Below the pieces are notes generated by a model. It searched no databases, was not told the origin of the DNA, and worked only from the letters and a program-made list of their open reading frames with translations. The position numbers and the translations under genes were made by a program. A DNA stretch of 64,000 nt. It comes from Stenocarpella maydis (Eukaryota; Ascomycota; Sordariomycetes; Diaporthales; Diaporthaceae). Of the stretch, positions 58,501 to 64,000 are shown piece after piece; position 1 is the stretch's first letter, and each line of letters begins with the position of its first letter. The DNA lies in the NCBI GenBank assembly GCA_002270565.1, contig NQMI01000028.1, forward strand, positions 1 through 64,000. The letters run 5' to 3'.

Positions 58501-61500
58501 TGTCTCCCCACGTCGACGCGCAGCGAGGCCAGGCAGGCCCCTACACCCAGAGCCAAGGCCGCTGATGAGTTCGAGGATAAGGCTCGAGGAGGAAGGTCAT
58601 CAACGTGCTGCAGATGGCAGCTTGGGCCCGCAGCGTACGGCTGGGTGGCTGGTGCTTCAGGGCCCAGATGCCAACCGTCTGCACACACGGGATAAATCAT
58701 TACTGGGCCCAAGAAAAGGGTCGCCTCTGGCGTCGAGCGTAAACAGGGAGATACCGAGATTATCTGCAAGATGTGTCAATGGCTGTCGTGCCTGAGAAGA
58801 GAACACCCATGTTGAGGCCTAGGCCGGCATTTGGGCGGTAGCACCGTGGCTTGTGCATGCCTTGGTTTCGGCCCTTGGTTGCGTGGGCAAAATCCCAAAA
58901 CGGCTGGCTGGCTTTGTAAAGCACGACTTTATCACGGCTTGTGGTTGCCTGCGAGGAATACCGTATTTCCTGTGTGACCGCGGCGTAGACTGCAAGGCCA
59001 CGCCCGCGTTGTCTGTTGCAGCCGCTGCCTCGTCTGTCAGATGCTCTACAAAAGTTTAGCCCATTTGTGACCTCGGGGTGGGAATTGGGGTTACAGACAC
59101 TTTCCCGAACTGCACGCGCCTTGTGGTCGCCAGAGGGTATAAGTAAATATCTGGGACGCTCGACGCGACGTCACACAGGCCTTGAAGCAAGTTGCCGTTG
59201 AGACTTGTTAATAACCGTGGACGACCATCTCGACAGACACGTGGTCTCTCGCGGAGTTGCCCTAAGCCGAAGGACTACTTCGGCGCCGTAGACAAGTGCT
59301 AGATGAGACCTACGAGCGAAACAAATGGCTTGACGGTTGGTCGTACATGCAGGCATAGGCATGGTGCTACTTGCACCAAGGCACGTTATGCTGCCGAAGA
59401 CTTCAAAAACTGGCATCCCTTGACGAGCTCGCGTTCCAGCACGCCACACCACTTCCCGATCAGATCCTGCATGATCCCGTAGAAGAGTGAGATATGTGCA
59501 ACATCGGCCTTGGCTGTGGTTGATGTGGTTCGACGTGGGCACAGTGTATAATAGCGCCTGGTCCTCCGTTGACCAAGTTTCTGCTGACTGCAAAGACATT
59601 GATGACTTTAGTCCTGCCTGATCTGGCCAAACTCGAGGAATCTCCCCCAGCGAGTTCCCCAGCAGGCCCACTCACATCAGGAAATCAAGCATTTTAATAT
59701 CCCAGGCGCCCAAGAAGGCGAAGAAAAAGAGATCGGGATCATCTGACAATGCGTTTGATGGGACTGGAGACTTGCTATCAGCTCCTATTGCTGAGTGTTC
59801 GACGATGAAATCAGTGGGGTGCTAGACCATTGCTTGAACACCGCAAAGAGTTGCCACCACTGGGAAAGCTGAGGACCAGGCCCGCCGTGGGATTATAGTC
59901 CCAGCGTATACATTACAAGATGGCTGGCATGCGATACCGAAGGCTCACAAACACATTAGAAAAGGAAGCGCTGGCCCAAAGTCAGCCGTGGGAACACAGA
60001 ATGCTGTCGCCAGTCTCTTATTTCTGGGAGTGGTCGGACAGGTGGCTGCCCTAGTCCGACCTCCAACGGGTTTGTGCCACCGCCTAAATTAGACCAGATG
60101 CGTGGAACCCAAACGCTTTGCCAATCCTGCCCCAGAGAAAAGTGCCGAAGCTAGTCCACTGAGAGCTTGCGGCGGACTTGGGAAGCGGGGAGAAAATGAC
60201 AGAACGAAGCATTGGGTGCGTGCGTGGGATGATAGCACTCTGGCTTTTTTATTTGGCATGCTGCGCCATGCCCATTTTCCCGGGGGGTAACGAGAGCCAA
60301 GATTTCGGCACCGTGCAGCAGTGTCTGCCTGGATGCCTTCGGTTTCTTCGAGACATGAGTTTTGCTCAAGCCAGTGTCGCTTGACACGAGAAGATCGAGC
60401 TTTGCTTGTCCGGCCTACATGAGATCCCCGTTTCCCGTGCCTCAGATCCACAGTCGTATCCCACCTGCCGACTTTGGCAACGCGCCGGCTGTGACAAGCT
60501 GCCGTGGGGGCGCCAAAGAACTGTAATCGAGGGGCGCGAGGGCAGCGGTTGGATACTATTCGATTGTCATGTTCGACGGTGGATATTTTCCGTCAGCCAC
60601 CGGATGACGGGCGACATGGTGCCAGACGTGAGCCTCACCCGAAGCCTCGTCGAAGAATGGCTGGCCGCACATGGACAGTCGCTTCAGGAAGGGGATGATG
60701 TACTTCGGTCTAGTGAGTGGCGCATGCCTCGTGTCCTTGCGCAAATGTCGAGGCAAGCAATGTCGTTCGTCAGGAATGCAATACGGTCCCGTAACCGCAA
60801 TTTATGACCACGACATGTATGGCTGAGGATGAACTGCTGGAATGTGGTGCAATCTTTGGACTTGGGGCTGATGCTGATCACAGAAGGCGGGGAGAACAGA
60901 GTTCGGGCGAGCAGTGAAGTCAAATCCGCACTGCCGATTGGTGGAATGCCGAGCACAAAGCTTGACTAACTTTAGCATAGCCTGCAGATTGCAACGTTCC
61001 ATCGCCGAACCCCTTGATATCTATTGGCGAATCATGGCTCAGCTAGCGCTCCAGTCTTTCGTGTCTTGGCGATGGCAAAACCCCAATGGTATTCTACATA
61101 GTAGAGACGCTGTCATTTGTGAGGCAAAAGATCGTCTGAGAATAATCCTGAACGAGACAATTATCCTGTCGTATCCTGGTCACAGAGGATTAGTCTGTGT
61201 TTTGTGCAGACGCGGTTCTGGGACGGCGAGAGTCAAGCAGCAGCACCGCGGCGGCGGCGGAGATGACCTCGTGTTGCGGCGGGTAACCCACGCTGGGAGC
61301 GGCCAGGTGGTGCTGCTCCGACTACAACGACGTTTGCGAGCAAGGTAAAATACATGCAGAACACTCCCGGCCGCAAGGAGGTGGCGGCCCGAGTCGGAAA
61401 GGGACATCAAGAAGAAGCGGGAGCATGCAGCAAGGTTCCAATCCAAACTTAGAAATAGCCGCAGCTCTGGGATCACAGTTTTGGGTCCCCCGGCCTGGGA

Positions 61501-62723
61501 GGGTCGGGATTGCCGCCGAGGCTGATGTTTCCTTGCTGGCAGAGACTATTTGAGGTCGTCACCAAGTCATGAGCCTGCTTTGAGGAGCTCCGACCCGTGT
61601 CGGTCATGGCTGGTCTGCCTGACACATAAAATGAGGTGCAGAGCAGCGGAAGTCAATTGGTGGTGGGCGACATGACCCGCAGCCACTAGAACGGGATGGC
61701 GCGGTACTAAGGACCAGTTTCCGCCAAAGAGGGTGTGAAGCAAGCTTCTACGCAGTCTTCGTTGCTTCTAGCGCGCGAGGCGAAGCATTTCTGGGCGTAG
61801 GCGCCCCCGAAGGCGTCTGGCTGTTCTCCTGGTTGAAGGATGAACACGGATGCGAGGAGCAGCTAAAGAGGCAATGTGTGCTACCTGATCCCGGCGTCCA
61901 AGCTGGTCGGCTGGCCGGCACTGAGGTGCTGGGATGCTGAGAGTGAGTGAGTGGGCATGGTTGTATCGAGGCGGCAGGTAGGGAGTCATCTATCCCCAGC
62001 AGGAATTATGGAGTGACGCACCGGTGCACACAGCCGGTGACACGGGCACAGGACTCAGTCCAGATAGTTGACTTGCGGTCAGCTTGAATGGATGGCCTGG
62101 TCATGAGCGCGTCTATTGCGGCAGCATGTGCCGAAAGGTGAGGGACATTGAAGCGGTGGCTGTGGGTCTCGCAAGCGGGGTGTGAGACAAGAGCAGGCAG
62201 GCATCGGACAAAAATACCGTTGGCTGCGGAGGACGGGCTGGGCAGGTATCTCGTAATGAAATTAGGTAGGGCGATGATTGAATCGCAGAGATAAATGGCG
62301 AATTTGGAGGCCGAGATGGCATCGTGTAATGACGGGAACAAGCCTGGTGTGACAAATGGAGCGGCCCAGCGTAGGGCAGTGGGAACGAAGGGGTTTGGAA
62401 CCACAGATTGTGGGAGGGGCCTCCTCACGCCGGCCAGGCATGTGAGAATGGGGAAGGGTACGGAGTACTGTGGTAGTACTGGGAGATGTCCTGAGGATTT
62501 TTAAGGTTCGGTTCATCTCATGAGAATGCCAACCTTGGCCTGACAGTTGAATTCGTCAACACCACCAAACTGACGAGATGAGATGAGTTGAGACGAGACG
62601 TGCCAGGTGGTGATCAGAGCACCGAGACAACTTGGTCTGCTCTGAGAGAAGATGAATGGTGCGCCTTGCCTGTGGCTTGAGCAGTCAAGTACCTGGGTAC
62701 GGAGTAGCGTACACAGTTGGGGG
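55585..62723. other. Large region without recognisable genes, simple-repeat rich
   Basis: Seven kilobases without a supportable gene. Simple repeats: GCGCAG units at about 56,648-56,674, CA and GAGA/GAGC tracts at about 57,120-57,170, T15 at about 56,950, GAC units at about 57,520-57,545. Frames on both strands are short and low-complexity. No tRNA or rRNA was seen. The left end contains the GPX 3' UTR. Confidence 0.45.
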
Positions 62724-62731
62724 TATAAATA
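62724..62731 (+). promoter_or_regulatory. Possible TATA box (TATAAATA)
   Basis: TATAAATA is followed by a strongly CT-rich stretch (62,830-63,000, with a CT-dinucleotide run at about 62,950). That is the usual layout of a fungal core promoter and leader. It would drive the small frame at 63069 or a gene further right. Confidence 0.4.
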
Positions 62732-63068
62732 AGTACCCCGTCGGCTGGCCCACATGTGATATACACAAGTGTACATGCAGTACTCGGTGTACGCAGCCAC
62801 CCCGCCGTCCTTGCGTCCTTGCATCCTTGTCAGCGGCTCGCTCCTCCCTCCCTCTGCCTACCGCTGGCAGATGCAGCCCCACCCCACCCAGCTGCAACAT
62901 TGAGCCTGCCATCCCCATCCCGACTTACATCATCACTCCTTGGTCAGCTCCTCTCTCTCTCTCTCTCTCGCTCTCGTCTAGCCTCGTCTCGTCTCGTCTC
63001 GTTCAATGTTGGTGCGTATACTCCATCCATCTCGTCCCGTGCCCCCCTGCCTGACCACCTAGGCTGTC

Positions 63069-63287
63069 ATGGCGGGCAGCATCTCTACACCTCCAGAGCC
63101 CAGCTCATCCACTGCCAGCCAGCGCGCCAGCGAGCCGGCCAGCGCCTGTCCTGCTCCAATCCTGCTGCTGGCGGACTGTCTGGCCCCTTGCCCACGATTG
63201 GCCTTGGTCCCTGGTCCTCGAGACTGGAAACATGGTTCGGACGACGGACGGCCTTTATTAGCTCGGCCTGCCAAGAATACCGAATAG
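63069..63287 (+). CDS. Possible small protein gene, no homology recognised
   Basis: Frame of 72 aa starting MAGSISTPPEPSSSTASQRA, Ser/Ala/Pro-rich then more hydrophobic (ILLLADCLAPC). Support is circumstantial: a TATA box 345 nt upstream, a CT-rich leader, and a well-formed possible intron just before it at 63012-63062 (GTGCGT, CTGAC, CCTAG). If that intron is removed, an upstream ATG at 63006 joins in frame. Composition is like noncoding GC-rich sequence, so this may be spurious. Confidence 0.22.
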   Translation: MAGSISTPPEPSSSTASQRASEPASACPAPILLLADCLAPCPRLALVPGPRDWKHGSDDGRPLLARPAKNTE

Positions 63288-64000
63288 AGCATCACATCTG
63301 ACAGACTTTCTGGAGCCCACCCTGCAGGCATCTGCTATCTCTGGACTGAGCACGGAGTGCTCAAGGTAGCCAATGTAGCGGGGACCAACTGGGGCCGCCA
63401 TGGTTCATCCCGCAGCCTCTGGGAGGAACAACGGCAACACTGCGAGGCTAAATTATCCCTCTCCCCCTCCGTGGAGAAATCTCTCGGGCCTGGCCCCTCC
63501 CCTGCCCGCCTCACAGCCGAGGCTGACGGCCAAACCCCAGGTCCTGCCGCGTCTCCACCGTCGCATCTTAGCACGTCTTGTAATTCAGCGACACTGGCCC
63601 GCCGACCGACCCATCAACCCCGGCGCCTGACGTGCTTGTCAAGTCGGTGGTCAAAGCCTCACGCCCGGCCGCCGTGTCATTGCACGCCAGGCTGTGGGCT
63701 GAGGTGGAGCCTGGCCGGGTAGGCTTTGCTGTGTTAGGTGCCAGGGGATCCGCCATTCGACTCGCGATCCGCAGCCACACGGAGTCCGGCGTTGAAATAG
63801 AGTAGGCTACAAGGTTAACTGGGCAGGGTCTCGTGAGGACCATGATCGGCACTTAGCAGTCTCGCTAGCTTCCGGCGCGCTTTACCCATTACTGATCGAA
63901 TCGCGAACTAACCCCCTTTACCCTTCACAACGGGCATAAACACGAGGTGTTCAATGGTTTCTCGGCGGTACAGGGCAACGCCCCTGTAGCAGGCCAAAGT
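63288..64000. other. Terminal stretch, nothing recognised
   Basis: Open frames on both strands are Pro/Arg-rich and overlap one another. None resembles a known family. Confidence 0.45.

Overview
This window is nuclear DNA of a filamentous ascomycete (Pezizomycotina). The gene set and protein sequences fit Sordariomycetes, perhaps Hypocreales; the order is an inference. The evidence is short GT-AG introns of about 50-310 nt with CTAAC/CTGAC-like branch sites, GC-rich coding sequence, CT-rich leaders, AT-rich intergenic islands and fungal families (GT15 mannosyltransferase, Zn2Cys6 regulator, DHA2 transporter). No bacterial features, CRISPR arrays or intact transposons were seen. Exon joins were made by eye from reading frame, splice sites and remembered family consensus, not by alignment.

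Left part (1-30.8 kb) is dense with mostly housekeeping genes: NAD(P) transhydrogenase (partial, -), tRNA-His (+), UTP13 (+), a fungal membrane protein of unknown function (-), spliceosomal Sad1/USP39 (+), a 4EHP-class eIF4E (+), cytosolic methionyl-tRNA synthetase (+), a gamma-tubulin complex protein (-), a KRE2/MNT1-type mannosyltransferase (+), a cytochrome P450 (+), a WDR83/MORG1 WD40 protein (-) and a Zn2Cys6 regulator that looks C-terminally truncated (-).

Middle (30.8-41 kb) is about 10 kb without a gene I can support. It has ordinary base composition and lies upstream of the Zn2Cys6 gene.

Right part (41-55.6 kb) is accessory in character: a DHA2 MFS transporter with a 10-N gap inside its intron (-), a decayed DHA1 MFS pseudogene (+), a Gfo/Idh/MocA oxidoreductase (-), a DapA-family aldolase/synthase (+), a Tda3-like FAD oxidoreductase (-) and a Cys-type glutathione peroxidase (+). 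The transporter, NAD(P) oxidoreductase, Schiff-base aldolase and FAD oxidase lie within 12.5 kb and may form a small catabolic neighbourhood; this is a hypothesis only.

The last 8.4 kb (55.6-64 kb) is almost gene-free, rich in simple repeats, with one possible promoter and small gene near 62.7-63.3 kb.

The main oddities are four clustered one-base insertions in the transhydrogenase, the truncated Zn2Cys6 regulator, the internally deleted MFS pseudogene, the large gene-free tracts, and homopolymer and triplet tracts (C18-T12-A12; a 120-nt GAA tract touching a stop codon).
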